Below, piece after piece: positions 55,095 to 64,000 of a stretch of 64,000 nt of DNA. A model generated the notes under the pieces. The model saw only the letters and a program-made list of their open reading frames with translations, was not told the DNA's origin and searched no databases. Position numbers and translations under genes: made by a program. The stretch is from positions 1 to 64,000 of the forward strand of contig NWBN01000031.1 of assembly GCA_002633315.1 (NCBI GenBank), given 5' to 3'. Position 1 is the stretch's first letter. Each line of letters opens with the position of its first letter. This stretch comes from Bacteroidales bacterium Phil6. GTDB lineage: Bacteria > Bacteroidota > Bacteroidia > Bacteroidales > F082.

Positions 55095-55994
55095 ATGTAT
55101 CACATTCCGGTATTATTGAATGAGAGTGTCGATGGGTTGAATATCAATCCTGATGGCGTTTATGTCGATGTTACTTTCGGCGGAGGCGGCCATTCTCGTC
55201 GTATATTGGAATGTCTCGACAAAGGTCATTTGTATGCATTTGACCAGGATGAAGATGCTGCTGCCAATATTATTGATGATGAGCGTTTCACTTTCATACC
55301 GCAGAACTTCTGTTATATGAAAAACTTTCTTCGTCTTTATTATGGCGGTAAAGTGGACGGTATTATAGCTGACCTCGGGGTTTCTTCGTATCAGTTCGAT
55401 ACTCCCGAAAAAGGCTTTTCTACACGCTTCGAAGGGCGACTCGACATGCGAATGAGCCGTAAATCTCCGCTTGACGCCGCTGCCGTGGTAAATACTTATG
55501 ACGAGGCTTCTCTTGCTGATGTGATATGGCGTTATGGAGAACTGAAAAACGCAAAAATATTGGCTTCTGCTATCGTCAATGCCAGACAGTATAAACCTGT
55601 AGAGACAACATCCGATTTGAAAGATATAGTCTCTTCACATCTTTCAAAAGGTTCTGAAAACAAGATGTTGGCGCAACTTTTCCAGGCTCTTAGAATAGAA
55701 GTCAATAGAGAGATGGAGACTTTGGAGATGTTTTTGTCGCAATGTGCTGAAATCCTTAATGTTGGAGGGCGACTTGTGGTGCTTTCGTATCATTCTCTTG
55801 AGGACCGTATGGTGAAAAATTTCATGAAAACAGGTAATGCTGAGGGTAAGATGGAAAAGGACTTTTTCGGTAATAATTTATCTCCATATTCTCTTGTTAC
55901 ACGTAAACCTATAGTGCCTGACGATGATGAGATTGCTGCCAATAACAGAGCGAGAAGCGCAAAATTGAGAGTGGCGGAAAGGAGGGCATTATGA
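55095..55994 (+). CDS. rsmH: 16S rRNA (cytosine1402-N4)-methyltransferase
   Basis: The 299-residue enzyme (MraW) methylates C1402 in 16S rRNA. It has VDVTFGGGGHSRRIL (SAM motif), IIADLGVSSYQFD, and the family blocks FEGRLDMRMSRKSPLDAA and LVVLSYHSLEDRMVKNFM. It overlaps the next gene by 4 bases. Confidence 0.96.
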   Translation: MYHIPVLLNESVDGLNINPDGVYVDVTFGGGGHSRRILECLDKGHLYAFDQDEDAAANIIDDERFTFIPQNFCYMKNFLRLYYGGKVDGIIADLGVSSYQFDTPEKGFSTRFEGRLDMRMSRKSPLDAAAVVNTYDEASLADVIWRYGELKNAKILASAIVNARQYKPVETTSDLKDIVSSHLSKGSENKMLAQLFQALRIEVNREMETLEMFLSQCAEILNVGGRLVVLSYHSLEDRMVKNFMKTGNAEGKMEKDFFGNNLSPYSLVTRKPIVPDDDEIAANNRARSAKLRVAERRAL

Positions 55995-56413
55995 AGGTGA
56001 TGTTTGCTAACGATATCGATTCCGGACAACAGAATAATATAAAGTTTGCTGTTGGTGCTAAAAAGAGAAGGTACAGTCTTAATAATTTCTTCTTTGCCTT
56101 TTTCGGTGGCGGCATGTTGTCGAGTGACAGATTCCTGAAATGGTTTCCGTTTCTTATATATCTGGTTTTCTTGGGAATGCTTTATATCACCAATACTTTT
56201 ATCGCGGAAGATATGAGTGCCGAGATAGTCAAAACGAAAGAATTGATACAGGTGTATCATTATGAGTATTCTGCTAATGCGTCGAGAATAGTGGAGTTGT
56301 CAAAACGTACATCTTTGGGCGAACGTCTCGCTCCGAAAGGTATTGCGGATTCTGAAGAATCGGTACGAATATTTGTGAATGACTATTTTGATGATATTAT
56401 AGGAAAGGAGTGA
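55991..56413 (+). CDS. FtsL-like division protein
   Basis: The 140-residue bitopic protein has a basic cytosolic tail, one membrane helix (about 53-70; FPFLIYLVFLGMLYITNTF) and a coiled-coil-like periplasmic part. Size, topology and place between rsmH and ftsI are those of FtsL; the sequence is poorly conserved, as usual. It probably joins the FtsQLB complex. It overlaps both neighbours by 4 bases. Confidence 0.8.
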   Translation: MKVMFANDIDSGQQNNIKFAVGAKKRRYSLNNFFFAFFGGGMLSSDRFLKWFPFLIYLVFLGMLYITNTFIAEDMSAEIVKTKELIQVYHYEYSANASRIVELSKRTSLGERLAPKGIADSEESVRIFVNDYFDDIIGKE

Positions 56414-58560
56414 TTATGGATAAAAGTGGTTTATGGCGTGTCTTTCTTATATATTTCGCCTTTTTGCTTTTTGCTCTCTTTGTGATAGGTAAGATAGTGT
56501 ATATTCAGATTTGTGAGAAAGAGGATTTACAGGAATTTATTGAGAAAAATGAACAGAAAAAATTTGTCGTGATGGCGGCAAGAGGTAATGTCTTGTCGAA
56601 AGATGACAGTCCGCTCGCTATTACTATACCTACATACGACATTTTTTTTGATACCCAAGTGGCACAGGATACTTTTAAGTATAAAGGTAAACAGTATATA
56701 CTTGAAAATGAATATAAAAAACTCGCTGACAGCCTTGCTGTCATGATTGGAAAATATGATAGCAGGACATATCTGAGAGAGTTGAAAAAGGCAAAGGCCC
56801 AAAAAAACAGATATTATAAAATTGCCGGTAAACTGACATTGGATGAGTATAGAAGAATATCGAAGTTTCCTCTTTTCGAATTGAATAAATTCAAAGGTGG
56901 TTTTATCGCTGAGAAAAGATATACAAGGGAGTTGCCTTACGGCACTCTTGCCAAGAGGACGATTGGCTATGTAAGAGAAGGTAAAGACAGCATATATGTA
57001 GGTTTAGAAGGTGCTTATAATAAATATCTTACAGGTGTTGACGGAGTGGAATATCGCCGTCGTCTTAACGGTGGTACATTTATTCCTGTGGAATCTTCAT
57101 ATAATATACCGGCTAAGGATGGATGTGATATATGTACGACAATAGATGTCGATGTTCAGGATATTGTGGAAAAATCTCTTGCTCAGTGTCTGGCAGATAA
57201 TAAGGCGGAACAGGGATGCGTGATAATAATGGATGTAAAAACCGGCTATATCGAGGCTATCTCTTCGTTGAAATATGATGAGAAAACAGGTGAATATGAC
57301 GAGAAATATAATTTTGCCATTGCTGAGTTGGTGGAGCCCGGCTCTACTTTTAAGGCGGCTACTATGCTCGCCCTTCTTGAGAATGACCCCAACTTCGATG
57401 TGAATCGTGTAATCAATACCGGCGCAGCCGGAGTTAAATATTTCCATGGTCATGCTTTGAAAGACTCTCATGTCGTCAATAAAGGTAATCCGACAATACG
57501 ACAGGCTTTTGAACATTCGTCCAATATAGCAATGGCACAACTTGTGGAAGAGGCTTTCATCGACAAACCGCAGCGTTTTATTGACTTGCTTTACAAGAGT
57601 TGTATCAACGTGCCATTGAATCTTTCCTTGAAAGGAGGCGGCAAGGCTTATATCAAGACAACAGATAGTCGCAGTTGGAGCAAATTGTCACTGCCTTGGA
57701 TGGCTATGGGTTATGAACTGCAACTGACGCCTCTGCACATTCTCACTTTTTATAATGCCATAGCTAATGACGGCGTCATGATGAAACCTCAATTTGTTAG
57801 AGAGATTCGCGACGGTAAAGATGTCATTGAGACATTCCCGCCTGTTGTGATTAGTGACAGCATTGCTTCTCCCAAGAATATCAGAATAATACAGGAACTG
57901 CTCCGTGGTGTGGTGAAAGAAGGTACTGCCAAGTCGTTGAACGACCTTCCTTTCTCTGTGGCAGGAAAGACCGGTACTGCCCAGATAGCTCAGGGTAAAA
58001 GCGGATATTCCAATAAAAGATATACTGCCACTTTTGTTGGATTCTTTCCTTATGAGAATCCAAAATATTCTTGTATCGTCATGGTAAGTAATCCTAAAGG
58101 TGGTGCGTATTATGGCTCAATGGTGTCAGCTCCTGTGTTTAAAGAAGTTGCTAAAAGAGTCTATGCCAATAAGATACCTAATACTGACAATGTATTTATG
58201 CAGTCTGACCCTGATTGTGAGGTCTATGCAGAGACTTCAATGGCATACCTTGATGATGTTGACAAATATTGCGACTTGATGAATATCGATTTGTATGATA
58301 CCGATATTGGAACGGAATGGGTGAAAGTGAAAAGAAATATCAATGGTTATTATGTGGAACCTGTCAATGTTAACTATTCTTTGGTCCCGGATTTTACCGG
58401 CATGAATGTCACTGATGCTGTGTTCCTTATAGAATCATTGGGTTGGAAAGCACAGTTTGAAGGACATGGCAGAGTGTTGAAACAGTCTGTTGTACCTGAT
58501 GAAGAACTTGAAAAAGGAAAGACGATAAAACTTGTTTTGGGTTATGGGAAAAAGCGTTAA
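56410..58560 (+). CDS. ftsI: Septal penicillin-binding protein (FtsI/PBP3)
   Basis: The 716-residue transpeptidase has one N-terminal helix (FLIYFAFLLFALFVIGKIVYI), a dimerisation domain and a transpeptidase domain. The active-site motifs are EPGSTFKAAT (S-x-x-K), HSSNIA (SxN) and KTGTAQIA. A single C-terminal PASTA-like module starts at LVPDFTGMNVTDAVFLI. It cross-links septal peptidoglycan and works with FtsW. An ATG at 56416 is another possible start. It overlaps murE by 17 bases. Confidence 0.95.
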   Translation: MIMDKSGLWRVFLIYFAFLLFALFVIGKIVYIQICEKEDLQEFIEKNEQKKFVVMAARGNVLSKDDSPLAITIPTYDIFFDTQVAQDTFKYKGKQYILENEYKKLADSLAVMIGKYDSRTYLRELKKAKAQKNRYYKIAGKLTLDEYRRISKFPLFELNKFKGGFIAEKRYTRELPYGTLAKRTIGYVREGKDSIYVGLEGAYNKYLTGVDGVEYRRRLNGGTFIPVESSYNIPAKDGCDICTTIDVDVQDIVEKSLAQCLADNKAEQGCVIIMDVKTGYIEAISSLKYDEKTGEYDEKYNFAIAELVEPGSTFKAATMLALLENDPNFDVNRVINTGAAGVKYFHGHALKDSHVVNKGNPTIRQAFEHSSNIAMAQLVEEAFIDKPQRFIDLLYKSCINVPLNLSLKGGGKAYIKTTDSRSWSKLSLPWMAMGYELQLTPLHILTFYNAIANDGVMMKPQFVREIRDGKDVIETFPPVVISDSIASPKNIRIIQELLRGVVKEGTAKSLNDLPFSVAGKTGTAQIAQGKSGYSNKRYTATFVGFFPYENPKYSCIVMVSNPKGGAYYGSMVSAPVFKEVAKRVYANKIPNTDNVFMQSDPDCEVYAETSMAYLDDVDKYCDLMNIDLYDTDIGTEWVKVKRNINGYYVEPVNVNYSLVPDFTGMNVTDAVFLIESLGWKAQFEGHGRVLKQSVVPDEELEKGKTIKLVLGYGKKR

Positions 58561-60004
58561 AGATATATTTAGAAATTATAAAACAATAAGTATCATAGGC
58601 TCATGCGAGGTTGTGGTCGATTATATTGCTTTCGATTCGAGATGCTGTGCAGCGAAATGTATCTTTTTTGCAGTAAGAGGTACTCAGGTCGATGGACATG
58701 ACTATATAGATAAAGCTATCTGTAATGGAGCTGTCGTCGTGGTGTGTGAGAAACTTCCTGTAGAATGTCGAGATGATGTCGTCTATGTTCTTGTTGATGA
58801 TTGTTCTGTGGCTCTTGGTTTTGCAGCTTCCGAGTTTTATGATAATCCGTCATATAAAATGCATTTGGTGGGTGTTACCGGTACTAATGGCAAGACAACC
58901 ATAGCAACTTTGTTGTACCGTTTGTTTACCGATGCCGGCTATCCATGCGGTTTGTTGTCAACTATTGAGAATCTTATCAATGGCAAAGTCGTGCCTTCTA
59001 CTCATACTACAGGCGACCAGATAGAACTTAATGCCTTGATGAGCAAGATGGTGGATGCAGGTTGCGAATATGTTTTCATGGAGGTGAGCTCTCATGCAGT
59101 GGCGCAAAACCGTATTGCCGGACTACATTTTGAAGGTGGCATATTTACTAATTTGACACACGATCATCTTGATTATCATAAAACGGTGACTGCTTATCGT
59201 GATGCAAAAAAAATGTTTTTCGATAATTTACCGGAAACTGCTTTTGCTCTTACAAATCTTGACGATAAAAACGGTCTCTTCATGTTGCAGAATACCAAAG
59301 CACGTAAGATGTCGTATTCTTTGAAAACAATGGCAGACTTTAAAGGACTTGTGTTGGAGAGTTGTTTCGAAGGAATGCAGATGAAGATAAACGGCAGCTA
59401 TGTGTTTACACGTCTTGTCGGTAATTATAACGCTTCTAACATCCTTGCTATTTATGGTGCTGCTTCTTTGCTTGGCATGGATGATGAAGAGATACTCTTG
59501 GGTATAAGTAAGTTGCATGGCGCTCCGGGACGTTTTCAGGTGGTGCGTTCCGACAGTGGCATAATCGGTATAGTGGATTATGCTCATACTCCTGATGCTT
59601 TGAAAAACATACTTGCAGCAATCAACGAGATACGTACCCATAATGAGATGCTTATCACGGTGGCAGGTGCCGGAGGCAATCGTGATACTACAAAACGCCC
59701 TGAGATGGCTGATGTGGCTGTGAGAAATTGCGATAAACTGATACTTACAAGCGACAACCCCCGTTTTGAGGAACCTGATACCATAATAAATGATATGAAA
59801 AAAGGTGTTGAGACGGCTTTTTGTAAAAAACTGTTGTGTATCACTGACCGCCGTGAGGCCATACGTACTGCCGTGGCTTTGTCGAAAAAAAACGATATTA
59901 TACTCGTGGCAGGGAAAGGTCATGAGAATTATCAGGAAATAAAAGGTGTGAAACATCATTTCGATGATGTGGAAGAATTAAAAAAGGCATTTGAGGAACA
60001 ATGA
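58544..60004 (+). CDS. murE: UDP-MurNAc-Ala-Glu:meso-diaminopimelate ligase
   Basis: The 486-residue Mur ligase has P-loop GVTGTNGKTT, the THTTGDQIEL substrate block and the C-terminal DNPR motif (in LTSDNPRFEEP), which marks meso-DAP rather than lysine as the added amino acid. dapD at 49438 fits. The ATG at 58544 (MGKSVKDIF) is chosen; a TTG four codons earlier is less likely. Length is normal, so this MurE has all three domains, unlike the MurD remnant downstream. Confidence 0.95.
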   Translation: MGKSVKDIFRNYKTISIIGSCEVVVDYIAFDSRCCAAKCIFFAVRGTQVDGHDYIDKAICNGAVVVVCEKLPVECRDDVVYVLVDDCSVALGFAASEFYDNPSYKMHLVGVTGTNGKTTIATLLYRLFTDAGYPCGLLSTIENLINGKVVPSTHTTGDQIELNALMSKMVDAGCEYVFMEVSSHAVAQNRIAGLHFEGGIFTNLTHDHLDYHKTVTAYRDAKKMFFDNLPETAFALTNLDDKNGLFMLQNTKARKMSYSLKTMADFKGLVLESCFEGMQMKINGSYVFTRLVGNYNASNILAIYGAASLLGMDDEEILLGISKLHGAPGRFQVVRSDSGIIGIVDYAHTPDALKNILAAINEIRTHNEMLITVAGAGGNRDTTKRPEMADVAVRNCDKLILTSDNPRFEEPDTIINDMKKGVETAFCKKLLCITDRREAIRTAVALSKKNDIILVAGKGHENYQEIKGVKHHFDDVEELKKAFEEQ

Positions 60005-60019
60005 GTAATATAAGACACT

Positions 60020-61300
60020 ATGTTGTACTATCTGTTTAATTATTTGCAAGATAAATTCGATTTGCCGGGGTCGAGATTGTTTGAATATGTGACTGTCAGA
60101 GCCATGTTGGCGATAATACTGTCATTGATATTGTCGATATGGTTGGGTAAATCCTTTATCAGAATGTTGAAAAAGTACCAGATTAGCGAGGTGCAACGTG
60201 ATGTCAAAATAGACCCGTTTAACGTGAATAAAGTGGGTGTTCCTACTATGGGCGGACTTGTAATAATAACTTCTATTCTTATTCCTTGCCTGTTGGTGGG
60301 TAAAATCTTGAATGTTTATATGATATTGATGATAATTACTACGGTAATACTCGGTTTGACAGGTTTTGCAGATGATTATATCAAGACTTTTAAGAAGAAA
60401 AAAGATGGTTTGAAAGGGTGGTACAAAATCTTTGCTCAGGTGCTGTTGGGTCTCATAGTCGCAATGACATTGCGCTTTAGTCCTGCTGTGGTGATGAATG
60501 AGACAGTGGATGTTAGAATAGAAGATAATAAAGAAGTGGTCGTGAAATCACCGGATGTTAAATCTACACGTACCACAATCCCGTTCTTCAAAAATCACAA
60601 TCTTAATTATTCAGATTTATTCAATTTTATTAAGAGTCCATGGAAATATTGGGTCACTTGGATATTTTTTACCTTAGTGGTGGTATTTGTTGTGACAGCA
60701 GTGTCTAATGGCTCCAACCTCAACGACGGAATGGATGGCATGGCGGCAGGTAACTCTGCAATTATGGGAGTGGCACTTTGTATATTGGCTTATGTGTCGA
60801 GTAATGTCATCATGGCGGATTATCTCAATATCATGTTTATTCCAGGTTCAGAAGAGGTGGTGGTATTTCTATGTGCTTTCGTGGGAGCTTTGATAGGCTT
60901 CTTGTGGTATAACGCTTTCCCGGCACAGATTTTTATGGGTGATACCGGAAGTCTTACGATAGGAGGAATCATCGCCGTGTCGGCAATAATAATTCATAAA
61001 GAATTGTTGCTTCCGATAATTTGCGGCGTCTTCCTCATAGAAAGTCTTTCCGTGATATTGCAGAGACTGTATTTTAAAAAAGGTAAGAGAAAAGGACATC
61101 CACAACGTATATGGAAAAGAACGCCCATACATGACCATTATAGAACAGATCTCAGTTGGGTGGAACAGGTAACTCCGGGCTGTACAGTGCTTTTTAAAGG
61201 TTCAGATGAGAAACTTCATGAAAGCAAGATAACATTGCGCTTCTGGATTATAAGCATCATTTTGGCAGCTTTTGCTATTTTGACATTGAAGATTAGATAA
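60020..61300 (+). CDS. mraY: Phospho-MurNAc-pentapeptide translocase
   Basis: The 426-residue enzyme makes lipid I. About ten membrane helices carry VPTMGGLVII, the GFADDYIK Asp-Asp motif, and SNGSNLNDGMDGMAAG with the catalytic Asp. A hydrophilic insert (about 160-200) makes it longer than the proteobacterial form (360), as in other Bacteroidetes. The MurD remnant follows after 10 bases. Confidence 0.95.
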   Translation: MLYYLFNYLQDKFDLPGSRLFEYVTVRAMLAIILSLILSIWLGKSFIRMLKKYQISEVQRDVKIDPFNVNKVGVPTMGGLVIITSILIPCLLVGKILNVYMILMIITTVILGLTGFADDYIKTFKKKKDGLKGWYKIFAQVLLGLIVAMTLRFSPAVVMNETVDVRIEDNKEVVVKSPDVKSTRTTIPFFKNHNLNYSDLFNFIKSPWKYWVTWIFFTLVVVFVVTAVSNGSNLNDGMDGMAAGNSAIMGVALCILAYVSSNVIMADYLNIMFIPGSEEVVVFLCAFVGALIGFLWYNAFPAQIFMGDTGSLTIGGIIAVSAIIIHKELLLPIICGVFLIESLSVILQRLYFKKGKRKGHPQRIWKRTPIHDHYRTDLSWVEQVTPGCTVLFKGSDEKLHESKITLRFWIISIILAAFAILTLKIR

Positions 61301-61310
61301 ACAAGATATT

Positions 61311-61877
61311 ATGACATTAGAACAATTGGCAAAACAAGGAAAAAGAAACTCGATGACAAGAGCAGCATCTATATCATCGCAGGTGGGGCAGATTAAAAAA
61401 CAAAGTATAAAAGACGCTTTCGTGGATTTGCAACATTGGAGACATAGAAGCGAACTCGTGTATTCTCATAATGCAGTGGATTATATAGACGATTCCGGAG
61501 CTGTCAGCCCGGTGGCGACCTGGTTTACTATGGAGAATATAAACGCTCCTCTGGTTTGGATTACGGGTTGTGGAGAGAAATGTCTTGACTATGAGGATCT
61601 CGTCACTATGGCACACCGTTATGTGAAATATCTTATCTTTGTTGGAGACGATATGACAATAGTTAATGATACTTTTGGCGATGTGCTGAATGATAGAATA
61701 TTACATGCTAAGACACTTGACGAGGCTGTCATAATGGCTTCAGAATTGGCTTCACCCTCAGAAAAGGTACTTTTTTCTCCTTCTACAGATGTCGATGACT
61801 CATTTGTTGATAGCTCTCAACGTGGAGATATGTTTCAGAATATTGTAAGAAACCTTAATATTTTATATGGAAAATGA
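61311..61877 (+). CDS. MurD remnant: C-terminal domain only
   Basis: This uninterrupted 188-codon ORF sits at the murD position between mraY and ftsW. From residue about 13 it follows the last part of MurD: RNSMTRAASIS corresponds to the NxxN-x-AA helix, then HRSELV (HRLE in MurD), INAPLVWITGCGEK (the GGxxKG loop region), and KVLFSPSTDVDDSF followed by RGDMFQNIVRNL (the LLSPACASFD...RGxxF end). The N-terminal UDP-binding and central ATPase domains (about 270 residues) are absent, and the DSKATN motif reads DSGAV, losing the Lys. It cannot be a ligase. It overlaps ftsW by 4 bases, so it may persist as a structural or coupling element. Confidence 0.8.
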   Translation: MTLEQLAKQGKRNSMTRAASISSQVGQIKKQSIKDAFVDLQHWRHRSELVYSHNAVDYIDDSGAVSPVATWFTMENINAPLVWITGCGEKCLDYEDLVTMAHRYVKYLIFVGDDMTIVNDTFGDVLNDRILHAKTLDEAVIMASELASPSEKVLFSPSTDVDDSFVDSSQRGDMFQNIVRNLNILYGK

Positions 61878-63043
61878 GACTCTTTGACAGGATATTCCAA
61901 GGCGATAGAGGTATCTGGATGGTTGCATGGATATTGGCACTGATATCCTTGTTGTGCGTCTATAGTGCAACAAGTGTAGTCGCTATTAAAGATTACGGAG
62001 GTAATAATACTTTCGTTCTCATGAAACATGCTGTATTTGTTGTCGCCGCTCTTGTCCTTATGTTTGGAGCCTCTCGTGTGAAATATACATATTATTCTAA
62101 TATCTTCAATCTGCTGTTTTTTGTTGCCATTGTCTTGTTGATACTTACTCAACTGTTTGGTACGGAAAGCGATGATGCAAGAAGGTCATTGTCAATATCA
62201 AAAATATTACCCTTCATAGGTCCTAATGCTTCGTTTATGCCAAATGAGTTTGTCAAAATAATTCTTATTGGATTTATTGCCAGAAAAATAGCGTTGAGAA
62301 AAGATAATCCTGACCCTGGCTGGAAGGATATTTGTCTTAATATTATGCTTCCGGTGATATTTGTGGTAGGCCTGATAGCAACGGAGAATCTTTCTACAGC
62401 TGTGCTGCTTTTTGCTACATGTATTGCCATGATGTTTGTTGGAAAGATAAAGATGAAGTATATTTTGTCTTTCGTCGGAATTGCCGTATTATTCCTTGCA
62501 TTGTTTATATGTATAAAGTTTATGACAGGTAGTAGCGGTCGTCAGACGACATGGAAAGCCCGTATTACAAATACGGATAATTATCAAAAGGATTATGCTA
62601 AGGCGGCTATCGCTACCGGTGGCATTTTTGGTAAACTGCCCGGCAAGAGTACAGAACGTAACTCCCTCCCTAAAGTGGAAAACGACTGTATCTATGCTAT
62701 AGTTGTCGAAGAATATGGACTTGTAGGTGGTGTAATTGTGCTGTCTTTGTATCTTATCTTGTTGTATCGTGTGGTAATGATAATGGTGAAACGTCCTGAT
62801 TCTTTCGGTGCTATTTTGTCATTTGGTCTGATATTGTGTATTGTCATGCAGGCTTTTATCAATATGGGCGTCTCAGTGGGATTGTTGCCTACGACAGGAC
62901 AAAATCTGCCTTTCGTGAGTAGAGGCGGTACTTCTATGATATGTACGGGTATATCCTTTGGAATAATATTGAGTGTGACAAGAGATATAAATAAAAACGA
63001 TGAAAAGAGAAAAGAACTCGAACAGGTACAGGCTGCTGATTAG
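61874..63043 (+). CDS. ftsW: Septal peptidoglycan polymerase FtsW
   Basis: The 389-residue SEDS protein has about ten membrane helices. Family marks are LLCVYSATSV near the first helix, PNEFVKIILIGFIA, ENLSTAVLLFATC, and the C-terminal GLLPTTGQNLPFVSRGGTS block. It polymerises glycan strands with FtsI at the septum. It overlaps the MurD remnant by 4 bases and murG by 44 bases. Confidence 0.95.
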   Translation: MRLFDRIFQGDRGIWMVAWILALISLLCVYSATSVVAIKDYGGNNTFVLMKHAVFVVAALVLMFGASRVKYTYYSNIFNLLFFVAIVLLILTQLFGTESDDARRSLSISKILPFIGPNASFMPNEFVKIILIGFIARKIALRKDNPDPGWKDICLNIMLPVIFVVGLIATENLSTAVLLFATCIAMMFVGKIKMKYILSFVGIAVLFLALFICIKFMTGSSGRQTTWKARITNTDNYQKDYAKAAIATGGIFGKLPGKSTERNSLPKVENDCIYAIVVEEYGLVGGVIVLSLYLILLYRVVMIMVKRPDSFGAILSFGLILCIVMQAFINMGVSVGLLPTTGQNLPFVSRGGTSMICTGISFGIILSVTRDINKNDEKRKELEQVQAAD

Positions 63044-64000
63044 CGGTGGTGGTACGGGAGGTCATATCTTTCCGGCCATTGCCATTGCAGATGCCTTTAA
63101 AAAACGCCATCCTGATGCGGAAATAATGTTTATTGGAGCAAAAGGCAGGATGGAGATGGATATGGTGCCTAAGGCAGGTTATCCTATTGAAGGCCTGTGG
63201 ATTAGCGGATTTAAAAGAAGTCTTTCTCTCGATAATCTTTTGTTCCCGTTGAAGTTGTTGTGCAGCCTGGTGAAAGCCGGAAAGATTATTCGTCGTTTTA
63301 ATCCGGATTTAGTCGTCGGGGTTGGCGGTTTTGCCAGTGGTCCAACAATGCGCCGCGCCGCTTCCATGAAAATACCTGTCATCATACAGGAACAGAATTC
63401 TTTTCCGGGTGTTACCAATAGAATGATGGCAAACAAGGCATCACGAATCTGCGTGGCTTATGATGCAATGGATAAGTGGTTTCCGGCAGAAAAAATTGTA
63501 TTGACCGGTAATCCGTTGAGAAACAATATAATGAATGTTAATGTTGACAGAGCGGAATCTGCTGCGTTTTTCAATCTTAACCCTGAAAAACCTGTGATAT
63601 TGTTGGTGGGAGGCAGTCAGGGTGCCTTGGGTATCAATAGAGGTGTTTTTGCTGCTTTGTCTTCATTCAAAGATAATGATGTGCAGTTGATATGGCAGAC
63701 GGGCAAACCTTATTTTGAGAAAGCATCTCAGGCAGTGGATGAAATGAACCTGTCGCATAAGATAAAATGTGTTGTGTTTATTGATAGAATGGATATGGCA
63801 TATTCTCTTGCTGATGTTGTGATATCAAGAGCAGGAGCTATCTCTATATCTGAACTTTCACTCATGCGCAAAACTGTCGTATTCGTGCCTTTGCCGACAG
63901 CGGCTGAAGACCATCAGACGAAAAATGCCCGCCGCCTCGTTGATGCCGACGCTGCTTTGCTCGTGCCTAATGATGCTACTGAGCAACAATTGATACCAAC
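63000..64000 (+). CDS. murG: UDP-GlcNAc:lipid I N-acetylglucosaminyltransferase, partial
   Basis: The gene runs off the right edge; 333 codons are visible. MurG turns lipid I into lipid II. The N-terminal loop SGGGTGGHIFPAIA lies at residues 15-28, with VGVGGFASGP and the C-terminal-domain ILLVGGSQGALGIN and SRAGAISISEL (UDP-GlcNAc binding) further on. The likely start is the ATG at 63000, which overlaps the ftsW end. No stop or damage appears before the window end. Confidence 0.94.
   Translation, partial: MKREKNSNRYRLLISGGGTGGHIFPAIAIADAFKKRHPDAEIMFIGAKGRMEMDMVPKAGYPIEGLWISGFKRSLSLDNLLFPLKLLCSLVKAGKIIRRFNPDLVVGVGGFASGPTMRRAASMKIPVIIQEQNSFPGVTNRMMANKASRICVAYDAMDKWFPAEKIVLTGNPLRNNIMNVNVDRAESAAFFNLNPEKPVILLVGGSQGALGINRGVFAALSSFKDNDVQLIWQTGKPYFEKASQAVDEMNLSHKIKCVVFIDRMDMAYSLADVVISRAGAISISELSLMRKTVVFVPLPTAAEDHQTKNARRLVDADAALLVPNDATEQQLIP

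Overview
The window reads as a chromosomal segment of an anaerobic Bacteroidota, most likely order Bacteroidales. The signs are a low to moderate GC content, many promoters of the form TTTG-N19-TAnnTTTG, SusC/SusD/SusE-type outer-membrane genes, a cargo protein with a type IX secretion tail, a complete hmuYRSTUV haem operon, a glycine-lipid acyltransferase pair, and a division/cell-wall (dcw) cluster in Bacteroidales order. The species cannot be named from the sequence alone.

Bases 1-6700 hold a decaying class I lanthipeptide locus. It has two Cys/Thr/Ser-rich precursor genes with GG leaders, a secreted protein, an erythromycin-esterase-like protein, an ABC-2 exporter pair, a lanthionine cyclase (LanC) wrecked by a deletion and frameshifts, and a scrap of a C39 peptidase. 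No LanB dehydratase is visible. Bases 6755-16327 are a haem acquisition operon: a tandem calycin-like lipoprotein, then HmuY (haemophore), HmuR (TonB receptor), HmuS (membrane-anchored CobN-like protein), and HmuT/U/V (membrane and proton-channel-like partners). Bases 16500-22320 are an accessory patch: a CDF metal exporter, an AbiE toxin-antitoxin pair followed by a 78-bp duplicate of part of the CDF gene, a truncated DUF4143-type ATPase, a YhcG-like nuclease, and a broken McrB-like gene carrying a 74-bp tandem duplication.

Bases 22354-42845 are mostly core genes: a T9SS cargo protein, hutU, a glycosyltransferase, tgt, an LptF/G permease, a deoxynucleoside kinase, kdsB, an HU/SPOR fusion, trmB, a SusCDE set without enzymes, pcm, a Gfo/Idh oxidoreductase, a lipoprotein and a polyprenyl-phosphate sugar transferase. 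Bases 42855-46029 run on the minus strand as tRNA-Leu, tig, clpP and clpX (chaperone and protease). The trigger factor lacks its PPIase domain. Next come a DUF5723 protein, an orphan Opp/Dpp-type permease, tRNA-His, dapD, ruvX, def, a lipoprotein, engB and a glsB/glsA pair.

Bases 54548-64000 are the dcw cluster: mraZ, rsmH, ftsL-like, ftsI, murE, mraY, a MurD remnant, ftsW and the start of murG. MurE carries the DNPR motif of meso-diaminopimelate-adding enzymes, which fits dapD nearby. The strongest anomaly is at the murD position: an intact 188-codon ORF keeps only the C-terminal domain of MurD and has lost the UDP-MurNAc-Ala and ATP-binding domains. Other leads are the PPIase-less trigger factor, the stranded lanthipeptide precursors, and the AbiE insertion bounded by a partial CDF duplicate.
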